From: Clostridioides sp. ES-S-0054-01
GTDB taxonomy: Bacteria; Bacillota; Clostridia; Peptostreptococcales; Peptostreptococcaceae
NCBI GenBank assembly: GCA_021561035.1
Contig: CP067346.1
Location: forward strand, 589,001 to 653,000
Reading direction: 5' to 3'
Length of the DNA: 64,000 nucleotides
Part shown: positions 26,539-35,775 of the stretch, in pieces
Layout: every line of letters starts with the position of its first letter
Position numbering within the stretch: position 1 is the stretch's first letter
Notes under the pieces: model-generated
Told to the model about the DNA's origin: nothing
Database searches by the model: none
The model's input: the letters and a program-made list of their open reading frames with translations, nothing else
Made by a program: the position numbers and the translations under genes

Positions 26539-26986
26539 TCTTCATAAGAAATTACTATACCAAATATTTTTATAGATGTATTTATGCCAATGGCTGATGG
26601 ATTATATGTCAAAACTTATTTATTAGATTATAGACAAGCATGTGATGGAAACTCTAACCCTAATTTTAATAATAGCCCTATAGCTAAGAACTTAAATATA
26701 CCCTTATCTGATATGTTAAATGCTTGGAAATTTTGGGAAGAAAATTATAAAAATACATAATGATAATGACGAAGACAATTTGAATTATTCAATAGAGTTT
26801 TTAGATTTAAAAAGCTTTTATCTTAATAATATATTGAATAGCAATTCTACATCAAAACAGGAGCATACTGAAAATTTTCTTGAAACTGAGAACCAAGACA
26901 TTAGAAATATGTTTATAGAAATCAACAATATTTTTAAAAAAGAAAGATATTCAAAACTCTATTGTAATCTAATTGTTTCTCTTTAA
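26539..26986 (+). pseudogene. DnaD-domain protein, truncated and frameshifted
   Basis: Frame 1 (26539 to about 26759) reads ITIPNIFIDVFMPMADGLYV, YRQACD and NIPLSDMLNAWKFWEE; after a +1 shift near 26735 the next frame continues IIKIHNDNDEDNLNYSIEFL to 26986. This order matches the N-terminal part of clostridial DnaD-domain proteins. There is no start codon (TAA lies just upstream) and the C-terminal DnaD repeat is missing. It is a dead copy, unrelated in detail to the intact DnaD-like gene at 17760. Confidence 0.7.
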
Positions 26987-27107
26987 AGTTTTAAATTTAG
27001 TAATGATATATGAGTTTATCAGACTCTTATTTCAATAATGCAAATTTTTATTTAGAAGTAAAGACTTTGGTATGAAGAAATTGGTATAATAAAAAAGAGG
27101 TGTTGAT

Positions 27108-28253
27108 ATGAGAGAAAAATTAGAAGAAAAATCTAAGATTGTTAAAACGTCAAAAGAGTATAAACGAACTATGGTTGAAGAAAAGGACAGAGAATGGACT
27201 AAAAAATTAAATGATATACTTAGTAGAGGTGATTTTTCTAATGAGAAGTTAGATAAAATCAAGGGTTTAATCCCAAAAGAAATATTGACTAGTGAAAATG
27301 TTGGTGAAGTTGTAACTGAAGATGGATATGCTAAGCCTGAGTATGATGAGGTATTTAAATCATTATTTACTCTAAATAATGATTACGATTTACTTGCAAA
27401 TTTTATAAATGATATTCTCAAAGATGCTCCATATGCTAATAAGAATATCAAACCGTTTACTCAAATAAAAAGAATAATTAGAGTTGAAACTGACCCAACA
27501 ATTAATTACATTGGAGAGAAAAGACCTAGACTTGATATTTTGGCTGAAGATGAAGAAAATAATCATATAAATATTGAAATGCAAAGAGCACTTGAAGATG
27601 ATTATTTGGAAAGAGCTGAATATTATCTTAGTCGTGTACATGGTAGAAAATTAAAAGAAGGAAAAGGATATAAAGAGATTGGAAAAACTATTGGAATACA
27701 TATACTAAATCATGTAAAATATAATCACATAGAAGATTATGTAAACTGTCTAAGATTAACAATGGACGGACATCCAGATATTTTTTCTAGTAAAACTGCA
27801 TTATATTTTATAGAACTTCCAAAAATCCGTAAATCCAGTTGTATAGCAAACAGAGTTCTAATATGGGGTAAACTTATTGACAACCCTTCTCATATAGATA
27901 TTAGAATACTATCTAAAACGGATTATGTTGTTAAAAGAGCACTTGATAGATTAAAAGAGTTAGGAAGCAATGAAGAATATTTATTAAATTTAAAGAGAGG
28001 TGCATATATTATGAATAAAAGTAGAAATTTTAAAGAAGAAATTTTTAAAGAAGGCATTAAAGAAGGCATTGAAAAAGGCATTGAAAAAGGTATCGCAAAA
28101 GGTATCGCAAAAGGTATCGCAAAAGGGAAAAGAGAAGAGAAATTTAACATCATTATAAAGTTAAAAAATAAAGGATATAATTTGAGTGAAATATGTGATA
28201 TTATAGATGATTTAAATAAATCAGAGGTTGAAAAAGTCTATAATCAAAACTAA
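27108..28253 (+). CDS. Rpn-family recombination-promoting nuclease (PD-(D/E)XK)
   Basis: A 381-residue protein. After a charged N-terminus, residues about 75-300 match the Rpn/YhgA-like nuclease domain: YDEVFKSLF, RPRLDILAEDEENNHINIEMQ (catalytic D...ExQ core) and RAEYYLSRVHGRKLKEGKGY. Residues about 325-345 are a low-complexity repeat (KEGIKEGIEKGIEKGIAKG...) made by near-perfect 12-base DNA repeats, probably variable between strains. RBS AGAGGTG. The family promotes RecA-independent recombination in E. coli and has been linked to mobile-element or phage-related roles. Confidence 0.9.
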   Translation: MREKLEEKSKIVKTSKEYKRTMVEEKDREWTKKLNDILSRGDFSNEKLDKIKGLIPKEILTSENVGEVVTEDGYAKPEYDEVFKSLFTLNNDYDLLANFINDILKDAPYANKNIKPFTQIKRIIRVETDPTINYIGEKRPRLDILAEDEENNHINIEMQRALEDDYLERAEYYLSRVHGRKLKEGKGYKEIGKTIGIHILNHVKYNHIEDYVNCLRLTMDGHPDIFSSKTALYFIELPKIRKSSCIANRVLIWGKLIDNPSHIDIRILSKTDYVVKRALDRLKELGSNEEYLLNLKRGAYIMNKSRNFKEEIFKEGIKEGIEKGIEKGIAKGIAKGIAKGKREEKFNIIIKLKNKGYNLSEICDIIDDLNKSEVEKVYNQN

Positions 28254-28731
28254 TACTATAATTGAAATAGTGCTAGATAAATTAATGTAATTATGTAATA
28301 ATAAGGTGTTTGTATCCTTATTATAATAATTTGCCTCAAAGCTCCTTCCTTTAATTGTCAATCAATATAAAAATTTGTTATTTAAATATGGTAAATACAA
28401 AGAGATATATAAGTAAAGGAGATGATTCAAGACAAAAATTTGAATTATCTCCTTTTTATAGAAAAAGAAAGGGTTTGACTTAATACCATATAGGGAGATA
28501 TTTAATAGAATTTTCATACTTACTAGACATCAACTTCTTGAGTGTAAAAGATTCTAGTAAGTGTTTTTGACTAAGTATGGAAAGAGACATATTTTAATAA
28601 TTAATATTTACATAAAAACTAAAAGTTAATATTAACTTTACTATATTTTTTGAAAGTAATTTCAATTTTGAGCATATAGATTATTTTTTGTAATAAAATA
28701 TCGAAAGTTCTTTCTAATATGTCTGATTTTA
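28254..28731. other. Gene-free region before the amino-sugar operon
   Basis: Contains the terminator at 28415 and a second stem (ACTTACTAGA ... TCTAGTAAGT then GTTTTT, 28532-28568). No reading frame of note. Confidence 0.3.
28415..28457 (+). terminator. Rho-independent terminator
   Basis: AAAGGAGATGATTCAA and TTGAATTATCTCCTTT pair over 16 positions with one mismatch, followed by TT. It lies downstream of the Rpn gene and upstream of the amino-sugar operon. Confidence 0.8.
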
Positions 28732-28760
28732 TTGTTTGCACATATATCGGGTGATATAAT
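28732..28760 (+). promoter_or_regulatory. Sigma-A promoter of the nanE operon
   Basis: TTGTTT, a 17-base spacer, and TATAAT at 28755-28760 preceded by TGA (extended -10). The RBS AAGGAGGG lies about 15 bases beyond the expected start of transcription. Confidence 0.6.
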
Positions 28761-28785
28761 TGGCTTATTACAAAGGAGGGATACA

Positions 28786-29469
28786 ATGTTACCAAAAGGA
28801 TTGATAGTTTCATGTCAGGCACTAGATAATGAACCGCTTTATTCTTCATTTATTATGGGGAGAATGGCACTTGCGGCAAAGCAGGGAGGAGCAGTTGGGA
28901 TACGTGCTAATTCTGTATCTGATATTGCCGAAATTAAACATATAGTATCATTGCCTATTATCGGGATTATTAAACGCGAAATAGATGGCAGTGATGTGTA
29001 TATAACGCCAACAATGAAAGAAGTAGATTTACTTGTAGAAGCAAATGTAGATGTGATTGCTATGGATGCAACATGTAATACACGCTATGGAGGTATGTCC
29101 ATTGATAAATTTTTTAGTCTTGTTAAGAAGAAATATCCTAATCAGCAGTTTATGGCAGATTGTGCAAGTGTAGAAGAAGCATTAGTTGCTGATAAGCTTG
29201 GATTTGACTACATTGGGACAACACTAGTAGGTTACACAAAACAAACAAGAGGTTTTAAAGTTGAAGAAAACGATTTCGAAATAATTCGTGAGATTTTATC
29301 CAAGGTTAAACATCCTGTTATAGCAGAAGGAAACATAGATACTCCAGAAAAGGCAAAACGTGTTCTTGAATTAGGATGTCATAGTGTGGTGGTAGGTTCT
29401 ATAATTACTAGACCACAAGTGATAACAAAAAGATTTAGTGATGAAATTACATTGTTAGGAGGAGAATAA
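28786..29469 (+). CDS. nanE: N-acetylmannosamine-6-phosphate 2-epimerase
   Basis: A 227-residue TIM-barrel enzyme converting ManNAc-6-P to GlcNAc-6-P. Family blocks are clear: [37 protein letters not shown] (catalytic Lys), [11 protein letters not shown] and [16 protein letters not shown] 28786 follows AAGGAGGG; an in-frame ATG at 28732 falls inside the promoter and is rejected. It is the first gene of an operon with a PTS, which suggests the imported sugar yields ManNAc-6-P. A second nanE in the sialic-acid locus of this species would be expected elsewhere. Confidence 0.93.
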   Translation: MLPKGLIVSCQALDNEPLYSSFIMGRMALAAKQGGAVGIRANSVSDIAEIKHIVSLPIIGIIKREIDGSDVYITPTMKEVDLLVEANVDVIAMDATCNTRYGGMSIDKFFSLVKKKYPNQQFMADCASVEEALVADKLGFDYIGTTLVGYTKQTRGFKVEENDFEIIREILSKVKHPVIAEGNIDTPEKAKRVLELGCHSVVVGSIITRPQVITKRFSDEITLLGGE

Positions 29470-29473
29470 GTTT

Positions 29474-30736
29474 ATGGAAAAATTAGAACGATTATTACTT
29501 CCACTTGCCAATAAACTATCAGCAAATAAATATCTAGCGGTAATTCGTGACGGATTTGTTGCAATAATGCCAATTATGATTGTTGGCTCATTTTTTACAC
29601 TTATTAATAATGTAATTATTGGTGAAAATGGTTTTACTAATAAATTATTTGGTATGCCTTTTACAGAACTAACAAAGTTTGGGGAAGCAATATCTCCAGC
29701 TACAATGTCAATTATGGCTATATTATTAACATTTACAACAGCTAAGGCCTTATGTGAACATTATAAAGAAGAAACAACTATTGTACCTGCCATTGCAGTT
29801 GTGTGTTTATTTATATTGATGCCTGTAACTTTTGATGCAAATCTTGGTATAGAATATATCAATACACAATATACAGGTGCTGCTGGTATGTTCATGTCTT
29901 TCATTTGTGCTATTTTTACAGTTGAAATAATAAGAAAATTATCATCAATTCGTCAATTAGTTATTAAGATGCCAGAGAGCGTTCCACCTTCAATTGCTCG
30001 CTCATTTAATAAATTAATTCCAGTAATGCTTGCAGTTATTGTTTTTGGTCTGGTTCGCATGATTACAAATTTATCAGGAGAACCATTAAATGATTTTGTA
30101 TTCAAAATAATACAACAACCATTTACTAATATAGTAAGTTCTCCAGTTGGTTTAGCAATTATCTACTTCTTATATATGTTATTATGGGGTATGGGAGTAC
30201 ACTCTGCGTTCATTTTTAATCCAATTTTAGAACCTATTTATTTAGCAAGTCTTACAGCAAATGCAAATGCAGTTGTATCTAATCAAGCAATGACTTCTAT
30301 TATGACAAAACCATTTCTTGACTCAGTTGCATTTATGGGAGGGGCAGGAAATATGCTTGCTCTTGTAGTGGCTATATTCCTTGTTAGTAAGCGGTCTGAC
30401 CAAAAAGAAATTGCTAAACTTGGTTTTATTCCTGCTTTATTTAATATTTCAGAACCGATTATGTTTGGGCTTCCAGTTGTTATGAATCCTATTTTGATTA
30501 TTCCGATGATTCTGACAAGTATGCTTGGTATTGGTATAGGAACAATTTCAACTATAGTTGGTTTTATGGGGCATACGTATGTTCTTATACCGTGGACAAC
30601 TCCACCGATTATTAGTGCATATCTTGCTTCTGGAGCAAATATTGGTGCGATAATTACAACTTTAATAATTTTTATTATTTCTGTGTTAATTTATATGCCA
30701 TTTGTAAAATTATCTAATAAGCAGGTGAGTGAATGA
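29474..30736 (+). CDS. PTS EIIC, lactose/cellobiose family
   Basis: A 420-residue membrane protein of the Lac/Cel EIIC family: N-terminal LLLPLANKLSANKYLAVIRD, WGMGVHSAFIFNPIL in the middle, and the substrate-site region FNISEPIMFGLPVVMNP near residue 330. It starts 4 bases after nanE with RBS TTAGGAGGAG and ends overlapping the HAD gene. With the separate EIIA and EIIB downstream it forms a complete permease. The family normally transports beta-linked disaccharides or GlcNAc-containing sugars; here an N-acetylmannosamine-containing glycoside is plausible. Confidence 0.92.
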   Translation: MEKLERLLLPLANKLSANKYLAVIRDGFVAIMPIMIVGSFFTLINNVIIGENGFTNKLFGMPFTELTKFGEAISPATMSIMAILLTFTTAKALCEHYKEETTIVPAIAVVCLFILMPVTFDANLGIEYINTQYTGAAGMFMSFICAIFTVEIIRKLSSIRQLVIKMPESVPPSIARSFNKLIPVMLAVIVFGLVRMITNLSGEPLNDFVFKIIQQPFTNIVSSPVGLAIIYFLYMLLWGMGVHSAFIFNPILEPIYLASLTANANAVVSNQAMTSIMTKPFLDSVAFMGGAGNMLALVVAIFLVSKRSDQKEIAKLGFIPALFNISEPIMFGLPVVMNPILIIPMILTSMLGIGIGTISTIVGFMGHTYVLIPWTTPPIISAYLASGANIGAIITTLIIFIISVLIYMPFVKLSNKQVSE

Positions 30737-31494
30737 TGAATACTATATTAATGTTTGATCTTGACGGAACACTGATTGATTCTAATAATGAGGTTATTGG
30801 TGGTAAACGTACAATTAATTTATTAAAAAAGTTACAAACATATGGTATACGCCTTATGGCGAATACAGGACGTTTGGACCATGATGCGTACTATATTGAC
30901 CATAAGTATGGCTTACAAATTGATTGTAGAATTTCTCAAAATGGAGCAGTAATTCAAAATGAACAAGAAATTCAGGCGAAACTGCTAAATAAAGAAGAAG
31001 CAAAAAAACTTTATAACGAATTACGTAATCTTAATATTCGTGTTGAATTAAATACTGTAAGTAATCGCTATTGGCATAGTGATAGAGATAAAGATTTTCC
31101 AAAAGAATACTATGATTCAAGTAAGATTGTTGAGGACTTTAAAAATATTATTGAATATCAGCCGATAGTATTATTTCTTATTATTGGTGAACTTTCTGAA
31201 ATTGAAAAGTTACAAAGTCATGTTAATGAGAATTATAAGTATCTAGAGGCTGTTAAAACAAGCAATACATCATTAGAAATTTTACAAAAATATGTTAGCA
31301 AAGGTAATAAGATAAAAGAGATGTATCCAAATAGCAAAATTATATCTATTGGTGATTCAGAAAATGATTACTCTATGTTTGAAAAAAGCGATTTGGCTTA
31401 TTATGTAGGGAATGAGAGTTATAGTGGACCTGCTCAAAAAATGACTTCTATATTAGAAGCATTAGAAGACATAGAAAGGAGAATTTTAAAATGA
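30733..31494 (+). CDS. HAD-superfamily (Cof-type) phosphatase
   Basis: A 253-residue hydrolase: motif I FDLDGTLIDS, a C2B-type cap with sugar-phosphate specificity, and motif IV IISIGDSENDYSMF. The start overlaps the EIIC stop (ATGATGA) and the end overlaps the EIIA start by 4 bases, so it is embedded in the PTS operon. It probably dephosphorylates a sugar phosphate made by the pathway, or relieves its toxicity; the substrate is not known. Confidence 0.88.
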   Translation: MMNTILMFDLDGTLIDSNNEVIGGKRTINLLKKLQTYGIRLMANTGRLDHDAYYIDHKYGLQIDCRISQNGAVIQNEQEIQAKLLNKEEAKKLYNELRNLNIRVELNTVSNRYWHSDRDKDFPKEYYDSSKIVEDFKNIIEYQPIVLFLIIGELSEIEKLQSHVNENYKYLEAVKTSNTSLEILQKYVSKGNKIKEMYPNSKIISIGDSENDYSMFEKSDLAYYVGNESYSGPAQKMTSILEALEDIERRILK

Positions 31495-31820
31495 GTGAAG
31501 AATTAGAAATGAATGAAGAACAACATACTGCATTTGCTATTATATCCCAAGTAGGTGCAGCAAAGTCTTTGTATATGGAAATTATACAATTATGTGAACA
31601 AAGAAAGTTTAATAATATTGATAAACTTATGGAAGAAGCTGAAAGTTACTTGATTGCAGGGCATAAAGAACATACTAAATTGGTTCAAAAAGAGGCGCAA
31701 GGAAATATTGGTCAATATTCTTTATTGCTTGTGCATGCAGAAGACCAGCTTATGAATGCAGAAACATTAAAGTTCATAGCACAAAAATTCATACATTTAT
31801 ATAAGGAGGAATTAAAATAA
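31491..31820 (+). CDS. PTS EIIA, lactose/cellobiose family
   Basis: A 109-residue three-helix protein of the LacF/CelC type with the phosphorylated histidine in LLLVHAEDQLMNAET. A preceding conserved IISQVGAAKSLYMEI block is also present. RBS AAAGGAG lies in the HAD gene. It passes phosphate from HPr to the EIIB encoded next. Confidence 0.93.
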   Translation: MSEELEMNEEQHTAFAIISQVGAAKSLYMEIIQLCEQRKFNNIDKLMEEAESYLIAGHKEHTKLVQKEAQGNIGQYSLLLVHAEDQLMNAETLKFIAQKFIHLYKEELK

Positions 31821-32116
31821 TGAAAAAAATATTATTAGTATGCAATGCAGGTATGTCTACGTCTATACTCGTAGAAAAAATGAAAAAAGTTGCTCAACAA
31901 AGGGAACTAGACGTTAAAATATGGGCTTTATCGAATAGTGAAGCTGCTACTTTGGATGAAGAAGTTGATTGCGTTCTTATTGGACCACAATTAAAGTTTG
32001 CTCTTAACCAAGTAGAGGAGAATTTTCCAGGAAAACCAGTGGCTGTAATTGATATGAGAGTTTATGGAACAATTAATGGAGAGAAAGCACTAAATCAAGC
32101 GCTTGAATTAATGTAA
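31820..32116 (+). CDS. PTS EIIB, lactose/cellobiose family
   Basis: A 98-residue EIIB with the N-terminal phosphocysteine loop LLVCNAGMSTSILVEKM (Cys8). It overlaps both neighbours by a single base (TAATG), which gives tight translational coupling. RBS AAGGAGG. Together with the EIIA and EIIC it completes the transporter. Confidence 0.93.
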   Translation: MKKILLVCNAGMSTSILVEKMKKVAQQRELDVKIWALSNSEAATLDEEVDCVLIGPQLKFALNQVEENFPGKPVAVIDMRVYGTINGEKALNQALELM

Positions 32117-33615
32117 TGAAGATTCTGTATGTACCACTAGATGAGCGTCCTTGTAATATAAAGTTTCCATCACTAATAACTGCTTCTAGAAAAGATGTAG
32201 AGCTTATTATTCCTCCTCAGTCATTATTGCCCAAAAAGAAAAAGCCTGCAAACATAGGAGGATTATGGGAGTTTGTATTAGAACAGTCAAAAAACTGTCA
32301 ATACGCAGTGATTTCTTTAGATATGTTACTATATGGAGGATTATTACCATCTCGTATCCATACCGAGACAAAAGAAGCAGTTTATCAGCGTATTGAAAAA
32401 TTAAAACAACTTAGAAAACTATATCCACAACTTGTTATATATGCATTTCAGTGTATAATGAGATGTCCACACTATAATTCTAGTGAGGAAGAACCAGATT
32501 ATTATGGACAATATGGAGAAAATTTATTTACACGAGCATGGCTTTTAAATAAAAAAGAACGTATTGGAATCAATGAAGAAGAGGAAAATAAACTTCAAGG
32601 TATAGAAATACCACCAGAATATATTCAAGACTATGAAAATAGATGTGAATTCAATCTTTCTTATAATTTACACGTAGCAGGACTAGTAAAAGACAAATTT
32701 ATTGATACTTTAGTTATTCCACAAGATGATTCTAGTGAATTTGGTTATACATCAATTGCTCAAAAAGAAGTAGTTTCATTTATAAATAAAGAAAAACTAG
32801 AAAGATATATTTATGTATATCCAGGAGCAGATGAAGTAGGTAGTTCCTTGATTGCTAAAGCTTGGAATCATTATAATAATCGTACCTTAAAAGTATATCC
32901 ATTTTTTTCTTCGACTATGGGTAAATATATTACCCCGCTATATGAAGATAGACCTATCATGGAGAGTTTAAAGCATCATGTACGTGTTATAAATGGAGAA
33001 CTTGTTGAAGATGAAAAGGAAGCAGATATTATTCTTGCGTATAATACTTGTGGAAAAATCATGCAAGAGTCATTTAATCAATTAGAGAGTCAAGATTTAA
33101 CTTACACAAGTCACCGTAATCTTATGGATTTTGTACAACGCATTGAATCATACGTAAATCGTGGTATGAAAGTAGCACTTTGTGATAGTGCATTTTCCAA
33201 TGGAAGTGATTTGACATTACTTAGATATCTAGATGAGCATGGTCTTATGGATAAATTATATGGATATGCTGGATGGAATACTAACTGCAATTCTTTAGGA
33301 ACTGTTTTATCTACGGCAACATTTAGTCTTGATAGTATATCTAAAGAAACTTTGTATCATTTAGCTTATAGATATATAGAGGATGGTATCTACCAAGCAT
33401 ATGTAAGACAAATTATAGTTAATGATATACTTCCAACTATGGGACTTTCTTATTATGATTTTAAAGATAAACAAAAGTATGTAGAACAAGAAATTCGTAA
33501 ACGATGTCAACAATATTTTGAGTCGTTTGAGTTTTTTAATAAATATAAGTTTAAAATAGAAAGTATTTATATGCCATGGAAAAGAATGTTTGAAATTGGC
33601 ATAGAATTGAAATAA
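32116..33615 (+). CDS. DUF4127 protein, possible sugar-active enzyme
   Basis: A 499-residue cytosolic protein of the DUF4127 family, beginning YVPLDERPCNIKFP and containing IPQDDSSEFGYTS near residue 200, YPGADEVGSSLIAK near 235, and a C-terminal YAGWNTNCNSLGT. Acidic, Asp/Glu-rich conserved blocks (LDERP, QDDS, GADE) look like catalytic or metal sites. It is the last gene of the NanE-PTS operon, starting on the stop of the EIIB gene. No glycosidase is present otherwise, so DUF4127 is the best candidate to split the imported phospho-sugar. This is inference. Confidence 0.85.
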   Translation: MKILYVPLDERPCNIKFPSLITASRKDVELIIPPQSLLPKKKKPANIGGLWEFVLEQSKNCQYAVISLDMLLYGGLLPSRIHTETKEAVYQRIEKLKQLRKLYPQLVIYAFQCIMRCPHYNSSEEEPDYYGQYGENLFTRAWLLNKKERIGINEEEENKLQGIEIPPEYIQDYENRCEFNLSYNLHVAGLVKDKFIDTLVIPQDDSSEFGYTSIAQKEVVSFINKEKLERYIYVYPGADEVGSSLIAKAWNHYNNRTLKVYPFFSSTMGKYITPLYEDRPIMESLKHHVRVINGELVEDEKEADIILAYNTCGKIMQESFNQLESQDLTYTSHRNLMDFVQRIESYVNRGMKVALCDSAFSNGSDLTLLRYLDEHGLMDKLYGYAGWNTNCNSLGTVLSTATFSLDSISKETLYHLAYRYIEDGIYQAYVRQIIVNDILPTMGLSYYDFKDKQKYVEQEIRKRCQQYFESFEFFNKYKFKIESIYMPWKRMFEIGIELK

Positions 33616-33629
33616 ATATCGAAAAAAAA

Positions 33630-33666
33630 AGCTCAGTCTGTTATATTATAGACATGAGCTTTTTTA
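33630..33666 (+). terminator. Rho-independent terminator
   Basis: AGCTCAGTCT and AGACATGAGCT pair (one bulged A) with a 10-base loop and TTTTTT, 15 bases after the DUF4127 stop. It separates the structural genes from the regulator. Confidence 0.8.
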
Positions 33667-33695
33667 TGAGGTTATCTTTAGTTAATGGAGGTATT

Positions 33696-34517
33696 ATGAA
33701 TCAATATAATAAAAGTATTGTTCCAATATTAGAATCTGTTTATACAGATTTATCACCAACAGAAAAAAGAATTGCAGATTTTTTTATTAAGAATAAGAAA
33801 AAACAAGACTTTAAAGCAAAAACAATATCGACTAAATTATATGTTTCAGAAGCAGCTTTATCACGATTTTCAAAGAAATGTGGATTTTCAGGGTATCGTC
33901 AATTTATATTTGCATATGAAAATAATATAGTTGAGTATAATGAGAATATCGCTAGTATTACAAAAGAGGTATTTACTACTTATCAGGAGTTACTAAATAA
34001 AAGTTATTCGCTAATCAAGGATGAGCAAATGAATAGGATTGCATATATGATGGTACAAGCTAAATATGTGTACATATACGGAATTGGTAGCTCTGGAATG
34101 TGTGCACGTGATTTTAAAATCAGATTTATGAGACTTGGTCTGCGTGTGGAATATGTTACAGATGAACATATAATGAAGATGAATTCCGTAATTATTAATG
34201 AGCAATCTTTACTTATATGCATTAGCGTTAGTGGTGCTAATTTACAACAATATTTGAAGATGGCAAAAGAAAAAGGTGCAAAGACGGTATTAATAACTTG
34301 TAATTATAAATATAGAATGAAGGAATATTGTGATGAAGTCTTAAAAGCTGCTGTAACGAAAAATCTTGATGTAGGAGATGTTATATCCCCTCAGTTTGTA
34401 ATTTTAGTGATTATTGATGTTTTGCATTCTCATTTTCTTAACCTCGATTATTCAGTGAAATATGCACTATTGAAAGATACACTTTCATTTGTTCATGAGG
34501 ATATAGAAAATAGATAA
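33696..34517 (+). CDS. RpiR/MurR-family regulator of the amino-sugar operon
   Basis: A 273-residue protein: N-terminal RpiR HTH (LSPTEKRIADFFIKN, then VSEAALSRFSKKCGFSGYRQF) and a C-terminal SIS sugar-phosphate-binding domain (VYIYGIGSSGMCARDF and LICISVSGANLQQYL). ATG 33696 follows TGGAGG; an ATG at 33654 lies in the terminator and is rejected. Its position directly after the NanE-PTS operon suggests it senses an amino-sugar 6-phosphate. Confidence 0.9.
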   Translation: MNQYNKSIVPILESVYTDLSPTEKRIADFFIKNKKKQDFKAKTISTKLYVSEAALSRFSKKCGFSGYRQFIFAYENNIVEYNENIASITKEVFTTYQELLNKSYSLIKDEQMNRIAYMMVQAKYVYIYGIGSSGMCARDFKIRFMRLGLRVEYVTDEHIMKMNSVIINEQSLLICISVSGANLQQYLKMAKEKGAKTVLITCNYKYRMKEYCDEVLKAAVTKNLDVGDVISPQFVILVIIDVLHSHFLNLDYSVKYALLKDTLSFVHEDIENR

Positions 34518-34520
34518 AAA

Positions 34521-34646
34521 TGTATATTTTTAGACTTAGATATTAATGCTCGCTATTTTAATGAAAATCCTAATTTTCCAGAATTATCTAAATATAGTAC
34601 AGATATATCTATAAATAGTTTTATAGATATATACGACTTATTCTAA
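34521..34646 (+). pseudogene. Short remnant of an unidentified gene
   Basis: 42 codons read IFLDLDINARYFNENPNFPE then LSKYSTDIS to a TAA, with no start codon or RBS. The DNA is open only in this frame. It looks like the tail of a lost gene; I cannot name it. Confidence 0.3.
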
Positions 34647-34817
34647 ATAGTTTATTAATTCTAGAAAGTAATACTTGTAGGGTAAATATCTAATCTTCAA
34701 TAATTTTAAAAAATTTTGAAGATTAAAATGTTTTATATAAATTATTCATGTATATAGATTATTATATTATACTCTGCAAATGGTTACAATATAAAAAATG
34801 GAAAGGAGAGTATAATT

Positions 34818-35171
34818 ATGGAGATAGACTATAACGCATTAGGAAAAAGAATTAAAATTGCAAGGATTAAAAAAAATGTGACTCAGGAAGTAATTGCAGA
34901 AAAGATAGACATAACACCATCTCATATGAGTAACATTGAAACTGGAAAAACTAAATTAAGTTTGCATGTATTAATTAATATTGCCAATGTTCTTTCTGTT
35001 ACAATAGATGAATTATTATGTGATAATGTATTAAATTCTAAAGTTATATTTGAGGGAGAAGCTAAAGAAATTTTTAACGACTGTGATGAGTATGAAGTTA
35101 GAATGCTTGTTGATGTTTTAAAACATATGAAAGAGGTAATGCGTAAAGATAGAGAAATAAGAAATTTATAA
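34818..35171 (+). CDS. XRE-family HTH regulator
   Basis: A 117-residue protein with a Cro/CI-type HTH at residues 8-63 (LGKRIKIARIKKNVTQEVIA, then SHMSNIETGKTKLSLHVLI) and a short acidic C-terminal helix region. RBS GAAAGGAGAG. It is a stand-alone regulator; its 3' half lies antisense to the end of the BlaI-like frame. Confidence 0.9.
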   Translation: MEIDYNALGKRIKIARIKKNVTQEVIAEKIDITPSHMSNIETGKTKLSLHVLINIANVLSVTIDELLCDNVLNSKVIFEGEAKEIFNDCDEYEVRMLVDVLKHMKEVMRKDREIRNL

Positions 35172-35458
35172 ACTAAAAGTTTATGTATTTTTTTTGATAT
35201 GAATTCATAATACTTATCTTCTTTAATTGAGATTGTATAATATGTACATTTGCTTGTTTCTTGGATATACAGAAATCTTTTATTTGATAATTTAGATAAA
35301 GTTTTTAAGGTTGTTTTTTCTGACCAGCTATATTTATCTTTCATATAATTAATAACCTCATATGATTTTACTTTTGTATTTAAATTCCAAATAAATTTCA
35401 TTACAGTTAATTCTGACTTTGATAGTTTTCTTAAACACACAATTATTGCCCCAATCAT
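34922..35458 (-). pseudogene. BlaI/MecI-family repressor with replaced C-terminus
   Basis: Residues 10-85 match a BlaI/MecI winged helix: LSKSELTVMKFIWNLNTKVK, SYEVINYMKDKYSW, SEKTTLKTLSKLSNK and RFLYIQETSKCTYY. Past the HTH the frame does not show the dimerisation helices of BlaI; instead it runs on into the antisense strand of the XRE gene. The functional part therefore ends near 35190 and the gene is probably truncated. A second, much shorter BlaI scrap lies at 62770. No beta-lactamase or blaR gene is nearby. Confidence 0.65.
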
Positions 35459-35650
35459 TTGTTTATTTAATTAAATATTACAACAATAATTTCATGTAAT
35501 CAAATCCAATTATTTCCATATATTTTTAGAACAATAATAAGTATATACTTACAAAGTTTGTGTTAATATTTTCAATTTGTAACATAATAAAAGCAAAGAA
35601 ACATACTTTACTTAATTTTGAGTGATGTTTCCTTCAACAAATTATTTCAT

Positions 35651-35752
35651 TCATACAGGATTCCTAATTCCTATTTCTTTTAGATATTCAATTCCTACTT
35701 TTAATAAATGTTTAATACATTCTATACTATGTGGTTTTAAGGAAGATATTTT
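35651..35752 (-). pseudogene. HipA-like C-terminal remnant
   Basis: 33 codons read SSLKPHSIECIKHLLKVGIE then YLKEIG, closely matching the C-terminus of the HipA-like protein at 25612 (LLKPHRINCIKYLLKLRIEY). It has no start and ends at TGA. It is a relic of another copy. Confidence 0.7.
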
Positions 35753-35775
35753 TACTTATAACTATATCTTTTTTA

